DNA of 64,000 nt from JAIVJM01 sp963816985. Lineage in GTDB: Bacteria; Acidobacteriota; Blastocatellia; Pyrinomonadales; Pyrinomonadaceae. This document shows, piece by piece, positions 55,501-64,000 of this stretch. How positions within the stretch are numbered: the stretch's first letter is position 1; each line of letters opens with the position of its first letter. The translations under genes were made by a program, and so were the position numbers. The notes beneath the pieces are model-generated. The model did not search any database. It worked only from the letters and a program-made list of their open reading frames with translations, and had not been told where the DNA came from. Where the stretch lies: assembly GCA_963816985.1 (NCBI GenBank), contig CAWFMF010000004.1, forward strand, positions 2,852,001-2,916,000, in the 5' to 3' direction.

Positions 55501-58500
55501 CGCCCGCGCCGGGGATGTTGAAGGTGATGGTCTCGGTCGTGCCGACGGTCGCGTTCGAGGCGTTGATGGCTTCGCGCAGAGAGCAGTGCGAGGCGTTGCA
55601 GGTGCCGTCGTTCACGTCGTTCGCGGAGTTGACGACGAGCGTCGAGCTTGAGGCGAGGCCGCAGCCGCTCAAGATGACGGGCGCGTTGTCGCTCGAAGGA
55701 TTGGCGGCGGCGAAGTCGGGGCGCGTGTCTTCGTTGAAGTCGCCGGGGGCGAGCGTCGTCGGGTCGCCCGCGCCCGCGTTGGTGGCGGTGGCCGCGCCGA
55801 GCGAGCCTGCGCCGTTGCCGAGCAGCACCGAGACGTTCGCGCCGTTGACGACGGCCACGTCGGGGCGGTTGTCGTTGTTGAAGTCGCCCGCCGCGATGGC
55901 GTTGACGTTGCTGCCCCCGGCGACGGCGAAGTTGGTGGTCGAGGCGAAGGACGCGCCGCCGTTGCCGAGAAGGACGGTCACGTTCTGCGCCGTGCCGTTG
56001 GCGGTCGCGGCGTCGGGGAAGCCGTCGAGGTTGAAGTCGGCGACGGCGATGCCCACGGGCGGCCCGCCCGCAGCGGAGCCGACGGCGACGGCGAAAGTGG
56101 CCGCGCCGTCGTTGGGACGGATGGGGACGGTCTGCGTGTTCTGCTCGGCGACGACGATGTCTGGGTCGCCGTCGAGGTCGAAGTCGGCGGCGGCTAAGGC
56201 GCGCGGGCCGTCGCCGGTCGCGGCGGTGGTCGTCGTCGGGAAGCTGCCCAAGCCGTCGCTCTTGAGGATGCTGAGGTTGTCGTCGTTGAAGTTCGCCGTG
56301 GCGAGGTCTGGGTCGCCGTCGCCGTCCCAGTCGCTGGCGACGATGGAGAGCGGGTTCGTGCCGACGACGAAGTCCGCCGCAGTGTAGGCCGCGCCCGTGC
56401 CGTCGTTGAGGAGGACGGTGACACTGGCGTTGCCGGAGTTGGCGGTGGCGATATCCTGAAAGCCGTCGAGGTTGAAGTCGGCGACGGCGATTGCCGAGGG
56501 GTTTGTGCCCGCCGTGAGCGGGACGTTCAAAGCCGCGTCGAAAGTCCCGTTGCCGTTGCCCATGAGAATTGAAACGCTGTCGCCCGTGCCCGCGTTGGCG
56601 ACGGCGAGGTCGGCGTGTCCGTCGCGGTCGAAGTCTCCGACGGCGACGGCGCGCGGCGCGTCGCCCGTCGTGAAGGGCGAGCCCGAAGCCGCCGAGTACG
56701 AAGGCGCGGAGCACGAGCCGAACTGCGCGAGGCGCGTGACGAAGGCGTCGGAGACGCCGCTGCTCGCGGTCTGGAACGCGCCCGCGGTCGTGGGGAAGTC
56801 GGTCGAGTCGGTCGAGCCGACGACGTATGCGTTGCCGAAGTCGTCGAGGGCGAGGTCTGCGCCGTTCTCCACGCCGCCGCCGCCGAGGTAAGTCGAGTAG
56901 ACGAAGGCCGACCCGGCGGCGTTGAGCTTCGAGACGAACCCGTCGCCGCCGCCGTCGAGCGCCGCCTGTAGTGCATTCGCCGTGGGGAAGTTGGTCGAGT
57001 CGGTCTGGCCCGTGAGGTAGAAGTTCCCGTTAGAGTCAACCGCGCAGTCGGCGCTCACGTCGCTGCCCGCGCCGCCGAGGTAGGTCGAGTAGGAGAGCAG
57101 GCCGGTCGGGCCGTACTTCGTCGCGGTGGCGTCGCTTAGGCCGCCCGAAGTGCCCTGCGCGGCGGCGCCGGAGACGGGGAAGTCGGTCGAGTTGGTGGTG
57201 CCCGCCGCGTAGACGTTGCCCGCCGGGTCGAGGGCGACGCCGTCGCCGCTATCAACGCCCGCGCCGCCGAGGAAGGTCGAGAAGACGAGGGCCGACCCGG
57301 CGGCGTTGAGCTTCAAGACGAAGAGGTCGCGGGTGCCGCCGATGGCGCCATCCTGCGGGTTGAAGGTGGGGAAATCGGCGGCCTCCGTGCTGCCGACGAC
57401 GCAGGCGTTGCCCGCCGCGTCAACGGCGACATCGCGCGCGAAGTCGTCGCCCGACCCGCCGACGTACGTCCCGTAGACGAGCGAGGCCGCGCCGGAGGCG
57501 CGCGTGTTTATCTTGAGGAGGAAGCCGTCGAACTCGCCGGGGCCGAAGGTCGTGTTGTCGAACGAGGCCGGCGGGGCGGGACTCGTGAGCAGGTCTGTCG
57601 AGTCGGTGTTGCCGACGACGTAGGCGTTGCCCGCCGAGTCAACGGCCACGCCTTCGGAAGAGTCGAAGACGCCGCCCCCGATGTAGGTCGAATAGAGGAG
57701 CGCCGTGCCGTTCGCGTTCAGCTTCGCCAGGTAGCCGTCGCTGTCGGCGCCGCCGCCGGGATTAGTCGGCTTGAACCCGTTGACGATGGGAAAGTCGTTC
57801 GAGATGGTCGAGCCGGTGACGTATGCGTTGCCGTTGGCGTCCAGCGCGATGCCCGCCCCGCCGTCGCTGTCGCCGCCGCCGATGAAGGTCGAATAGATGA
57901 GCGCCGTGCCGGTGGCGTTCAACTTGGTGACGAAGGCTTCCGTGCCGCTCAAGGTCGTGTCGAAGGAGCCCGGCTTCGTGGGGAAGTTGGGGGAATCCGT
58001 GGAGCCCGTCACGTAGGCGTTGCCGAAAGAGTCCACCGCTACGGCGGCGGCCTGTTCCTCATTAACGCCCCCGGTGCCGCCGAGGTAGGTGGCGTAGGAG
58101 AGCACGGGGTCAATGACGAGCGGGAGCGTGGAGTCGTACTCCGCGACCTCGAAGCCGACGAGATAGGAGTCCGGAGTCTGAAGCCTTGAGTCCGGAGTCT
58201 GAGTTGTTGAGGGCGGGGCTTTGCGTTGGGCGGTCTGCGTCTGTCGTTTCGTGCTCGGCGTTTCGAGGATACGGTAGCGACCGGCGACCTCGCGCCGCCC
58301 GCCGTCCACTTCCTGAAAGATAAAGGGCCTGTGCTGGCGCAGCGCGCCGCCCGCCGTTTCGAGCAGGAGGTCGCCGGTCTCTTCGTCAACGCTGACTCTT
58401 TGCGCGCCGCCGAAGGCGAGGCGGATGGCGTTCGGATCGGAGCCGGGCGCGAGGCGGAAGTCGTATTCGAGCCGCCGCTGGTTGCCGTAGTAGACCAGCT

Positions 58501-59074
58501 CGACGCCGGGGTAGACCTCCTCGTAGCGCACGCGCGAGAAGTGCGCGACGTTCGTCCGCCACTTCGAAGGGTCGTCGCCCGTGAGGTAGTTGCTCTTGCC
58601 CGGCAACTCGCCCTCCGCCTCGACGCGCGCCTCCTCGTTCGCCCCGACGAGCGACATCCGGAGCACGGACGTTTGCGGAGCGGGACTTACTGATTTCTGA
58701 GCGGTCTTCGCCGACCGACGGTCGAGTCCGCGCGTCCGCAATCCGCGCTCCACATTCCGCAGTTGGATGACGGCCCCTTTGCGGGTCAGAAACAGTCTGT
58801 AGCCGCTGCCGCGCGCGAGGAATTTGACTTCGGGGCTCGTCTGCCCGTCGTTGGCCTCGAAGCTCAGAGGGAGGTTGCCGAAAGCCCCTGCGGGAGTCGC
58901 GGGCGCAGACGCGTCAGGCTGAGGCACGGCGGCTTGCGGCGAAGTGTGCGGCGGCGCGTCGCGTCGGTCGGAGAGGCGCGGCAGGAGAGTCCAGCCGAGG
59001 CCCGCGATGACGAAAAAGAGTGCGAGTGTCCGAGGCGAAACGACGGCGCGGCGAGTGAGGCGTGTGGAGGACAT
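46508..59074 (-). CDS. Giant secreted multidomain protein: SBBP, FG-GAP, parallel beta-helix, lamin-tail, Calx-beta, DUF4214 (two frameshifts)
   Basis: Three overlapping minus-strand frames (54650-59074, 49759-54807, 46508-49762) join into one protein of about 4,190 residues. An extra base near 54820 is corrected to give GAGGAGFTGATLQGNYIGTD. A missing C near 49775 is corrected to give ETLPPAVFNVTNTNDSGAG. Domains in order: signal anchor; an N-terminal DUF7948-like region (FEANDGQTSPEVKFLARGSG); seven SBBP repeats (YSTYLGGAGSD-type); seven FG-GAP/VCBS repeats (VGDFDRDGHADLAVAN-type); long parallel beta-helix stretches with recurring GNFIGTDATGTAALGN and IGGTTPAARNVISGN motifs, opened by SLRQAILDSNA-type caps; a lamin-tail domain (about 49.8-50.9 kb); another beta-helix; two carboxypeptidase-regulatory modules; a Calx-beta domain (PVSVDYATSDGTATAGSDYT); and a DUF4214 domain (HYRDFLGRDPDEDGLEFW). 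AAGGAG precedes the ATG at 59074. A surface adhesin role is inferred. Alternatively, the middle frame's stop at 49759 is real and two proteins exist. Confidence 0.8.
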
Positions 59075-59547
59075 GCCCTGACTCCTTAAGAATTGAGTTG
59101 TGGGGCGAAACTGTTATTTACGGGCCGCGGAGCCGTGGATAACAGGAGCCGGATTGTAGGTGGGCCGTCAGAAGAACTCGGCAGCCCGGCGGAAGTCCGT
59201 GCGCGTACCGGGAAAAAAACACCGCGCACCGCTTGGGATGACGCGGGCACGTTACCACCACACCGACCGCGCTGGCAATAGTTTCGCGCCGCCCCGTCCC
59301 GTCCATCAACGGCCTCGGCGGTGGTGGGCCGACGCGCCAAAGCAACGGGCAACTCGTCCATCGCCCGCCCCTCCGCTGGTGGAGTATTTGGGCGGCTCGA
59401 ACGGAAATGTTTACGAAGCGTGAGGCAGAAAACTTTTGCCGAAGCGCACGCTTCGACAGTGCGGTCGTGAAGAAGTATTCGTTTGCGGATTGAGGCGAAA
59501 ATGAAATTGCCGTATAACTGTTTCACAGCTATACGGCAACTAACATC
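59075..59547. other. Intergenic region between giant gene and tRNA-Thr, no gene seen
   Basis: About 470 bases holding the upstream region of the giant gene. A 156-codon minus-strand frame spans it but has no ribosome-binding site and no recognisable protein content. The part next to the tRNA is AT-richer. No promoter could be fixed with confidence. Confidence 0.5.
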
Positions 59548-59624
59548 TGGAGCCACCTTGGAGACTCGAACTCCAGACCCCCTAATTACGAATCAGGTGC
59601 TCTACCAACTGAGCTAAGGTGGCT
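59548..59624 (-). tRNA. tRNA-Thr (anticodon CGT), 3' CCA encoded
   Basis: Read on the minus strand, the gene starts AGCCACC and ends GGTGGCT plus CCA, giving a perfect 7-bp acceptor stem. The D-arm (TAGCTCAGTTGGTAGAGCA), anticodon loop TTCGTAA in the stem CCTGA/TTAGG, variable loop and T-arm (CTGGAGTTCGAGTCTCCAAG) are all in place. The anticodon CGT reads the Thr codon ACG. The CCA end is encoded at 59548-59550. Confidence 0.95.
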
Positions 59625-59698
59625 TGACGCGAAAAAAACTATACGAAGACGCCGCGCGCGGTGTCAAGCGCGTGCAGAGCAGAGGGAGGGGAAGAGAG

Positions 59699-60226
59699 AT
59701 GCCAAAAGACCCGGCGGAGAATCAGGACCAGTATAAGATCGCTGGCGGGCAGTTGAACGAGTACGAGTTCCAGCAGAACGAGGGCGCGATGTCGGAGCAG
59801 GAGCGCCACGACTCGCTCCCGCACGGGGGCGAGGGCCTGCGCGGCGCGGACGAGCCGAACGCGCCGCAGAACGTCGCCGAGCGCATCCGTCAGTTGACCG
59901 AGGAGGTGCAGGAGCGCGTCCAGCGCAAGCGCGAGCGGGAGCAGGCGAAGGCCGCCGCCGCGAAGAAAGCCTCGAAGGGCGGCGCGAAGAAGGCCGCAAA
60001 GGCTCCCACGGTGAAGAAGGCCTCGAAGGCGGTGAAGAAGGGAGCGCGGAAGGGCGGAGCCGCGAAGAAAGTCGCCGCGAAGAAGAGCCGCGCGGCGAAG
60101 AAAGTGGCGGTAAAGAAAGTCGCCGCGAAGAAGGGCGGAGGGGGCAAGAAAGCTGCGGCGAAGAAGACGGCCAAGAAGGCGGCCAAGAAGAGCGCGGCGA
60201 AGAAGGTCGGGCGGGCACGGAGATGA
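59699..60226 (+). CDS. Histone-H1-like Lys/Ala-rich DNA-binding protein
   Basis: A 175-residue protein whose N-terminal third is polar and mildly acidic (NQDQYKIAGGQLNEYEFQQN). A short helix (NVAERIRQLTEEVQERVQRK) follows, then a strongly basic C-terminal tail of repeated AAKK/KKVAAKK units ending in KVGRARR. Such tails are typical of bacterial histone-H1-like nucleoid proteins, which bind DNA without sequence specificity. AGGGAGGGGAAG precedes ATG 59699; the frame is open 25 codons upstream into the tRNA flank, but that extension is rejected. The gene diverges from the tRNA and is followed by a small acidic protein. Confidence 0.8.
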   Translation: MPKDPAENQDQYKIAGGQLNEYEFQQNEGAMSEQERHDSLPHGGEGLRGADEPNAPQNVAERIRQLTEEVQERVQRKREREQAKAAAAKKASKGGAKKAAKAPTVKKASKAVKKGARKGGAAKKVAAKKSRAAKKVAVKKVAAKKGGGGKKAAAKKTAKKAAKKSAAKKVGRARR

Positions 60227-60327
60227 GACCGGCCTCCGGGCCTTTCGGGTAGAAGCATTGCGGCCTCGGCGGCGTCCGCGAGGGTGTCGCCGTGAGCCCT
60301 TCGGAACATCAAAAGGAGCGAGAGATT

Positions 60328-60489
60328 ATGTCGGACACGAGGGCGGAGCAAGAGACTGTGGCGGGCGAGGGCGCGCGCGACAACGAGGAGCACGAGTTGG
60401 AGGCTGAAGAAGAGTCAGCGGCGGCGATGGACGCGGACGTGCCGCAGCCGCCGGGCGCGTCGGAGACGACCGAAGGCCAGCCATCCTGA
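60328..60489 (+). CDS. Small acidic protein of unknown function
   Basis: A 53-residue protein dominated by Glu, Asp and Ala (AEQETVAGEGARDNEEHELE then AEEESAAAMDADVPQPPG), with no Cys and no membrane segment, probably disordered. AAAAGGAG lies before the ATG at 60328. It lies about 100 bases after the Lys-rich H1-like gene on the same strand and shares a terminator with it at 60526-60570. The opposite charge of the two neighbours suggests they may interact, which is an inference. No family was recognised. Confidence 0.6.
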   Translation: MSDTRAEQETVAGEGARDNEEHELEAEEESAAAMDADVPQPPGASETTEGQPS

Positions 60490-60525
60490 AACAAACTTCT
60501 CACATCAGACGTAAGTTCCAGACCC

Positions 60526-60570
60526 GAAGGGCGACGAAGACGAACGATTCCGACTCGCCCTTCTTTTTTT
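60526..60570 (+). terminator. Rho-independent terminator after the acidic protein gene
   Basis: GAAGGGCGA pairs with TCGCCCTTC and is followed by TTTTTTT. The loop is about 20 bases. Confidence 0.8.
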
Positions 60571-60633
60571 GCGCCGCCCTTTCGATAACTCGGCGCACGC
60601 GCCCCGTCAAACTTGCCCGTCTTTTATGAAGTA

Positions 60634-62323
60634 ATGAAAATTCAAATCCCCCGCCGCCGACGGCCACGCGAGACTCCGCGTTCCTCTTCAAACGTCTTCC
60701 TCTCAAAGCTCCCGAAAGTCTTCGGCCTCGTCCTCTGTCTCGTCTTCGCGTGCTCGACCGTGTCGGCGCGACAGGCGGCGCGTGCGGCTAAGCTCCCTTC
60801 GCCGGACAAGATCGTCGGCGATTACGTCAAGGCTCTGGGCGGGAAGAAGCGCGTCGCCTCGGTGCGCGACGCGTCCTACGAGTGGACTTACGCGCGGGGC
60901 GACAAAGACGAGGCCGGGACGGCGCGCACACGCACGAAGTCGCCCGCTTCTGCGCGCACTGATGTCCTCACTCCGCAGGGCGAGCGCGGCGCGGCGGCCA
61001 ACGGTCGCTCGGCGTGGGCGCGCTCGACGGACGGGCTTTTGTACACGCTCACGGACACCGCCTCGCTCTCCGCCAAGCTGCACGCGCTGCTCGACGCGAC
61101 CCGCTTCGTCGAGTACAAAAAGCAGGGCGTGCTGGCGCGCACCGTCGGCGTGGAAAACATCTACGGCCAGCCCTCCGTCGTCGTCGAATTTTCGACCCGC
61201 GCGGGCGCGCGCCTGCGCTACTGGTTCAACACGGAAACGAAGCTCCTCATACGGATGAAGGACGACGCGCGCGACCTGATAGTGCGTTACGAGCGTTGGC
61301 TCCCGCGTCAGGGCAGCCCCGCTTCTCTTTGAGCCGCACCGCCTCATCTTCGAGGAGCGGCGCGGCGAGGAGCAGCGCATGCTCACGCTTCAGACGGCGC
61401 GCTACAACGAGGGGCTCGCCGACGCCATCTTCGACCCGCCGGGCGACGCCTCGCTCGACATCCCGGCGCTTCTGCGCGACCTCGAACGCAATCAGGACGA
61501 GGTGGACAGGCGCATCAACGATTACACCTTCACGCGCAAGGTCACCGAGCGCGAGCTGAACGACCGCGGCGAGTTGAAGAAGGAGAAGGTCAACGTCTAC
61601 GAGGTCTACCCCGTCATCGGCCCCGGCTGGATTCAGAAGCAGCTCGTCGAGAACGGCGTGCCGCTCTCGACGGAGCGGGCCGCGAAGGAGGAGAAGCGCG
61701 TCGCCGAAGAGATGTTGAAGGCCGAGCGCAACATGCCGCAGGTCGAGGCGGCGCTCGCCAAGGCCCGCGCGCGGCGCGAGGAAGAGAAGAGGACGGGGGT
61801 CGTCAGGAAGGAAGATAATGACGAAGTGAGCATCCTGACTTTCCTGCGCGCCTGCGAGCTGGTCGCGCCGCGCCGCGAGAGCTTCCGCGACCGCGAAGCC
61901 ATCGTCTTCGACTTCCGCCCGCGCCCCGGCTTCAAGCCCAAATCGCGCGCCCAAAGTATCGTCTCGAAGCTCGCGGGCACGGTCTGGATAGACCCTTCGG
62001 AAAGACAGGTCGTGCGGCTCGAAGCGCGGCTCGTCGAGGGCTTCAAGATGGGCGGCGGACTCGTCGCCTCCATCAAGCCGGGCGCGGCCTTCGCCTTCGA
62101 GCAGACGCGCCTCGCCGACGGCGTCTGGCTCCCGCGCTTCTCGCAGGTCAACGCCTCGGCCCGCGTGTTCCTCTTCGCCGGGATGACCATCAACGAGACC
62201 AACGAGTTCAGCGACTACAAACGCTTCAGCACGAAGGCGGGCGACGACAAGCTCGACGCGCCGAAGCAGGAGAAGCCGGAAGAGAAGCCGTCGGAGCCCC
62301 CGACGATGAATCGTCGAACATGA
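60634..62323 (+). CDS. Exported LolA/MucB-like protein (single-base frameshift near 61315)
   Basis: Two adjacent frames read as one protein after dropping one base near 61315: the first ends VRYERWLP, and the second can be followed upstream as PLLFEPHRLIFEERRGEEQR into LTLQTARYNEGLADAIFDPP. The N-terminus is basic, then hydrophobic (VFGLVLCLVFACSTVSA), indicating export. Residues about 50-250 (LPSPDKIVGDYVKALGGKKR, YWFNTETKLLIRMKDDARDL) resemble the LolA/lipoprotein-sorting superfamily fold. The second half has charged helices (RRINDYTFTRKVTERELNDR) and a beta-rich end (SKLAGTVWIDPSERQVVRLE). The function is unknown, perhaps outer-membrane lipid or lipoprotein handling. The start at ATG 60634 lacks a strong ribosome-binding site. 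Confidence 0.65.
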
Positions 62324-62398
62324 ATCGTCGAAGGTGAACGGAAACGTTCGAACGCCGCCTCGCTCGTGCGAAGATGTGAGCACAGAAAGGAGCCGGTT

Positions 62399-62770
62399 AT
62401 GTTACCCATCCGCGGCGTCTACGAAATCGCCGTCCTCGTCAAAGACCTGCCGAGGGCCGAGACTTTCTACCTCGAAGTCCTCGGCCTTGAGGTCGGCATC
62501 CGGGACGAGGAGCGGAACCGTCTGTTCCTCTACGCGGGAGGCCGCGCCGGGATGGTCGTGCTGATTGAGGACAAAGGCGATTGGCCGACGCAGCACTTCG
62601 CCTTCACCGTGGACGACGCCGACATCGAGCCCGCAGCCGAGGCTCTGCGCGCACACGGCGTTGCCGTTGAAGGCCCCGTCACGCACGAGTGGATGGCTTC
62701 GAGGTCACTCTACTTCGACGACCCGGACGGGCACAGCCTCGAACTCATCGCCGTCCCCGGCCAGAGCTAG
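62399..62770 (+). CDS. VOC-superfamily (glyoxalase-like) protein
   Basis: A 123-residue cytoplasmic protein with two beta-alpha-beta-beta-beta units of the vicinal-oxygen-chelate fold: IRGVYEIAVLVKDLPRAETF then YLEVLGLEVG, and HFAFTVDDADIEPAAEALRA then SRSLYFDDPDGHSLELIAVP. The HFAF His and the C-terminal Glu (LELIAV) are likely metal ligands. The family includes glyoxalases, dioxygenases and antibiotic-resistance proteins; the substrate cannot be read here. AAAGGAG precedes ATG 62399. The frame is open a little further upstream, but that start has no ribosome-binding site. Confidence 0.88.
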   Translation: MLPIRGVYEIAVLVKDLPRAETFYLEVLGLEVGIRDEERNRLFLYAGGRAGMVVLIEDKGDWPTQHFAFTVDDADIEPAAEALRAHGVAVEGPVTHEWMASRSLYFDDPDGHSLELIAVPGQS

Positions 62771-62881
62771 ACGGGCGACACGCGCTCACTCAAACTTAAT
62801 CCCTCGCGCGACTGACGGCGTTTCGCACGTCCGCGAGCCCGCCGCTTGCCACCCGCCCGCGCATTACTTACAGTTGAAGGC

Positions 62882-64000
62882 ATGAATGAAGTGAACGTCA
62901 TCGGCGGGGGCTTGGCGGGCGTGGAGGCCGCGTGGCAGGCGGCGGAGGCGGGCGCGAGCGTGCGGCTCTACGAGATGCGGCCCGTCCGCGCGACGCCCGC
63001 GCACCGCACGGACAAACTGGCGGAAATCGTCTGCTCGAACTCTCTCAAATCGGACGAGCCGGGAACCGCGCCGTATCTGCTCAAGGAAGAGCTGCGGCGC
63101 GGTCGCTCGCTCGTCATGGAGGCGGCGACCGAGACGCGCGTCCCGGCGGGCGCGGCGCTCGCCGTTGACCGCGAACGCTTCGCGGCCCTCATCACCGAGC
63201 GCGTCGCCGCGCACCCGCGCATCACGCTCGTCCGCGAGGAGGTGACCGAAGTGCCCGCAGGCGCGGTCACAATCATCGCCGCCGGGCCGCTCTGCTCGGA
63301 CGCTCTGGCCGCCGAAATCGTGCGGCTCACGGGCGACGGCCAGCTCTACTTCTACGACGCCATCGCGCCCATCGTCGCCGCCGACTCCATCAACCGGGAG
63401 GTCGCTTGGCGCGCGGCGCGCTACGACAAGGGCGGCGACGACTACCTCAACTGCCCGATGGACGAGGAGGAGTACGCGCGCTTCTACGACGCGCTCGTCG
63501 AGGCCAAGAGCGTCCCGCTCCAACGCTTCGAGGAGACGCGCTGGTTCGAGGCGTGCCTGCCGATTGAGGAGATGGCGCGGCGGGGCCGCGACACCCTGCG
63601 CTTCGGGCCGATGAAGCCGGTCGGACTTCGAGACCCGCGCACGGGCCGCGAGCCTTACGCCGCCGTGCAACTGCGGCAGGAGAATTTGATGGCCGACGCC
63701 TACAACCTCGTCGGCTTCCAGAATCATCTACGTTACGGCGAACAAGCGCGCGTGCTCCGTCTCATCCCCGGCCTCGAAGGGGCCGAGTTCTTGCAGTTCG
63801 GACAGATTCACCGCAACACCTTTATCTGCGCCCCGCGCGTCCTCGCCAACACTTTGAACATGAGAGCGCGGCGGGAAGTCTTCTTCGCCGGGCAGATTTG
63901 CGGCGTCGAGGGCTACGTCGAGTCGGTCGCGACGGGCTGGCTCGCCGGTTTGAACGCCGCGCGGCTTGTCCGGGGGCTCCCGCTGCTTGAGGCTCCGCCC
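62882..64000 (+). CDS. trmFO: tRNA (uracil-54-C5)-methyltransferase TrmFO, 5' part, runs off the window
   Basis: This folate- and FAD-dependent enzyme makes ribothymidine at position 54 of tRNA using methylenetetrahydrofolate. The 373 visible residues include the FAD-binding start VNVIGGGLAGVEAAWQAAEA, YEMRPVRATPAHRTDKLAEI, VCSNSLKSDEP, FYDAIAPIVAADSIN, YLNCPMDEEEY, FEACLPIEEMARRGRDTLRF, GPMKPVGL and FFAGQICGVEGYVESVATG. GAAGG precedes the ATG. The frame is open to the last base; some tens of residues are missing at the C-terminus. Confidence 0.95.
   Translation, partial: MNEVNVIGGGLAGVEAAWQAAEAGASVRLYEMRPVRATPAHRTDKLAEIVCSNSLKSDEPGTAPYLLKEELRRGRSLVMEAATETRVPAGAALAVDRERFAALITERVAAHPRITLVREEVTEVPAGAVTIIAAGPLCSDALAAEIVRLTGDGQLYFYDAIAPIVAADSINREVAWRAARYDKGGDDYLNCPMDEEEYARFYDALVEAKSVPLQRFEETRWFEACLPIEEMARRGRDTLRFGPMKPVGLRDPRTGREPYAAVQLRQENLMADAYNLVGFQNHLRYGEQARVLRLIPGLEGAEFLQFGQIHRNTFICAPRVLANTLNMRARREVFFAGQICGVEGYVESVATGWLAGLNAARLVRGLPLLEAPP

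Noticed and set aside
49100..55600. Regularly repeated DNA that could be mistaken for a CRISPR array or satellite
   Set aside because: The repeats are in frame, degenerate at third positions and encode parallel beta-helix coils (IGGT, NVISGN, GNFIGT motifs).
59086..59556. A 156-codon minus-strand frame between the giant gene and the tRNA
   Set aside because: It has no ribosome-binding site, no signal or domain features, and runs into the tRNA 3' end.

Overview
The window is a high-GC chromosomal segment, most likely from an Acidobacteriota bacterium (a Blastocatellia-type lineage is my best guess). The grounds are the gene mix rather than a marker phylogeny: a giant SBBP/FG-GAP/parallel-beta-helix/DUF4214 surface protein, an Oar-like carboxypeptidase-regulatory TonB-type outer-membrane protein, a kinase fused to a sulfatase-modifying-factor domain, a TPR-Fis-REC regulator, paired SYLF proteins, and many lipoproteins and secreted proteins with outer-membrane character. 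No plasmid, phage or insertion-sequence genes were seen.

Layout. 1-1024: end of a secreted lamin-tail protein. 1.3-11 kb, mostly minus strand: a nucleotide pyrophosphatase/phosphodiesterase, leuS, a two-gene membrane cassette (DUF4062 protein plus coiled-coil protein), a small secreted Cys protein, a mini GntR protein, endonuclease IV and a membrane dipeptidase. 10.9-18.2 kb, mostly plus strand: ilvE, pilT, the kinase-FGE protein, a TlpA-like lipoprotein, a CsbD-like protein and an RsbR-type N-terminal-domain protein. 18.3-24.5 kb: a metal (probably copper) handling island with a MerR-type regulator and its elongated-spacer promoter, a CopA-type ATPase, a 28-residue membrane peptide, a Cys/His-rich secreted protein, a His/Met-rich putative outer-membrane barrel and a PCYC-motif lipoprotein. 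24.6-26.1 kb: two SYLF proteins. 26.3-28.6 kb: an AT-rich insertion holding the N-terminal half of a TPR-HTH-receiver regulator and a divergent small exported peptide. 29-31.6 kb: lexA, a PfpI-ferritin fusion, mscL. 31.9-42.3 kb: a subtilase with heptad repeats, an SH3 protein, a TPR protein, a CHASE2 adenylate cyclase and an exported WD40-caspase protein. 42.4-59.1 kb: two very large minus-strand surface proteins. 59.5-64 kb: tRNA-Thr(CGT), a histone-H1-like basic protein next to an acidic protein, a secreted LolA-like protein, a VOC protein and the start of trmFO.

Two genome-wide patterns stand out. First, intergenic gaps carry several families of long, near-perfect inverted repeats (families A-E here), usually just 3' of genes. 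Second, at least eight single-base frameshifts break otherwise intact genes, including the essential leuS. This points to residual sequencing or assembly indels, so I annotate those genes as single reconstructed reading frames.

The most interesting candidate system is the pair at 26262-28551: a TPR regulator whose sensor half is compositionally foreign, divergently paired with a short signal-peptide-bearing protein. The arrangement resembles secreted-peptide/TPR-receptor signalling but with a different effector end (Fis-type HTH plus receiver domain).
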